This document shows positions 14,193-14,569 of a stretch of 14,569 nucleotides of DNA, one piece after another. Position 1 is the stretch's first letter. Each line of letters starts with the position of its first letter. The notes under the pieces were generated by a model. That model was not told the DNA's origin, made no database searches, and was given only the letters and a program-made list of their open reading frames with translations. The stretch lies in assembly GCA_016292705.1 (NCBI GenBank), contig JAEDHZ010000015.1, positions 1 to 14,569 of the forward strand, written 5' to 3'. Source of the DNA: Clostridiaceae bacterium (GTDB lineage: Bacteria > Bacillota > Clostridia > Oscillospirales > Acutalibacteraceae). Position numbers and translations under genes: made by a program.

Positions 14193-14569
14193 ATGAAAAC
14201 AAACATCATTCCCGAACCACAGCAAATTGAAATTGAAAGCGAAAGCCCCGTTTTCAAACTCACTCGTCTTGCGGAAATCTCAGCAGACAACAAAAGCGAA
14301 AAGGCTCTTGCATCGTTTTATAAGTTCTGCAAAAAAGCCTTTGAACTCAGCTTTGTCGGAACGGGAAAGGAAAGTCTGACGCTTCGCATTTCAGAAAGCG
14401 TTAAAGAAAAAGAGGGCTACCGCCTGACCGTCCGGGAAAACAGCGTGCTGATTGAAGGCGCAGACGAAGCCGGTGTATTCTGGGGTGTCCAGACCCTTTG
14501 CACCCTCCTTTTTCAAAACGACTGCGTGCTTTGCGCACTTTCGGTTTATGACTATCCTCAAACCGAAAG
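14193..14569 (+). CDS. Beta-N-acetylhexosaminidase-like (GH20), 5' part
   Basis: Only the first 125 codons are in the window. The protein starts MKTNIIPEPQQIE and shows the N-terminal domain typical of GH20 hexosaminidases: EGYRLTVRENSVLIEGADEA then GVFWGVQTL, and DYPQTE at the edge, which corresponds to the family's DxPR-type start of the catalytic barrel. These enzymes release terminal N-acetylglucosamine or N-acetylgalactosamine from glycans. No signal peptide is visible, so it would act in the cytosol on imported oligosaccharides, unless the start is misjudged. The ATG at 14193 has a G-run ribosome site (14179-14183) 9 bases ahead and lies 20 bases after the mfd stop. The catalytic Asp-Glu pair is beyond the window. 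Confidence 0.75.
   Translation, partial: MKTNIIPEPQQIEIESESPVFKLTRLAEISADNKSEKALASFYKFCKKAFELSFVGTGKESLTLRISESVKEKEGYRLTVRENSVLIEGADEAGVFWGVQTLCTLLFQNDCVLCALSVYDYPQTE

Noticed and set aside
1..14569. CRISPR array, IS element, prophage or tRNA
   Set aside because: No direct-repeat/spacer pattern, transposase or integrase frame, or cloverleaf-like sequence was seen on either strand.

Overview
The window looks like a chromosomal segment of a low-to-moderate G+C Gram-positive anaerobe, most likely a gut Clostridia member of the Oscillospiraceae/Ruminococcaceae type. This is inferred from AGGAGG-type ribosome sites, consensus TTGACA/TATAAT-like promoters, Thr/Ser-rich extracytoplasmic linkers, a membrane-anchored Ser/Thr-kinase-like protein and several sugar-catabolism genes. 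No phage, IS, CRISPR or RNA genes were seen. The content is mostly housekeeping and carbohydrate metabolism, with several uncharacterised surface or small proteins between.

Left block (1-4150, + strand): a regulatory region with two opposed promoters leads into glucuronate isomerase (uxaC). A tightly coupled MBL-fold hydrolase follows. After a hairpin-rich 164-bp gap comes an M28-like peptidase with an atypical metal site, whose ribosome site lies in an inverted repeat. A strong terminator closes the block.

Middle block (4153-6582, - strand): two single-gene units for envelope proteins of unknown function. One is a 185-aa membrane-anchored protein with a basic Thr/Lys stretch followed by an Asp/Tyr-rich tail. 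The other is a 557-aa secreted helical protein ending in a Ser/Gly linker and an amphipathic Phe/Ile-rich tail. Each has its own promoter, and a terminator separates them.

Right block (7011-14569, + strand): a consensus promoter drives a kinase-like receptor (cytosolic kinase fold, one membrane span, 14-unit STTE repeat, outer beta-rich domain) coupled to aldose 1-epimerase (galM). Then a separate strong promoter drives two very small tandem genes (49 and 39 aa) encoding acidic amphipathic peptides, ended by a terminator. The transcription-repair coupling factor mfd follows behind a long hairpin, and 20 bp later begins a beta-N-acetylhexosaminidase-like gene cut by the window end.

uxaC, galM and the hexosaminidase suggest growth on uronic acids, galactose and amino-sugar glycans. 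The best candidate for an undescribed system is the tandem micropeptide operon at 10097-10559. The kinase-like receptor with a changed catalytic loop (HRE..M in place of HRD..K) is second.
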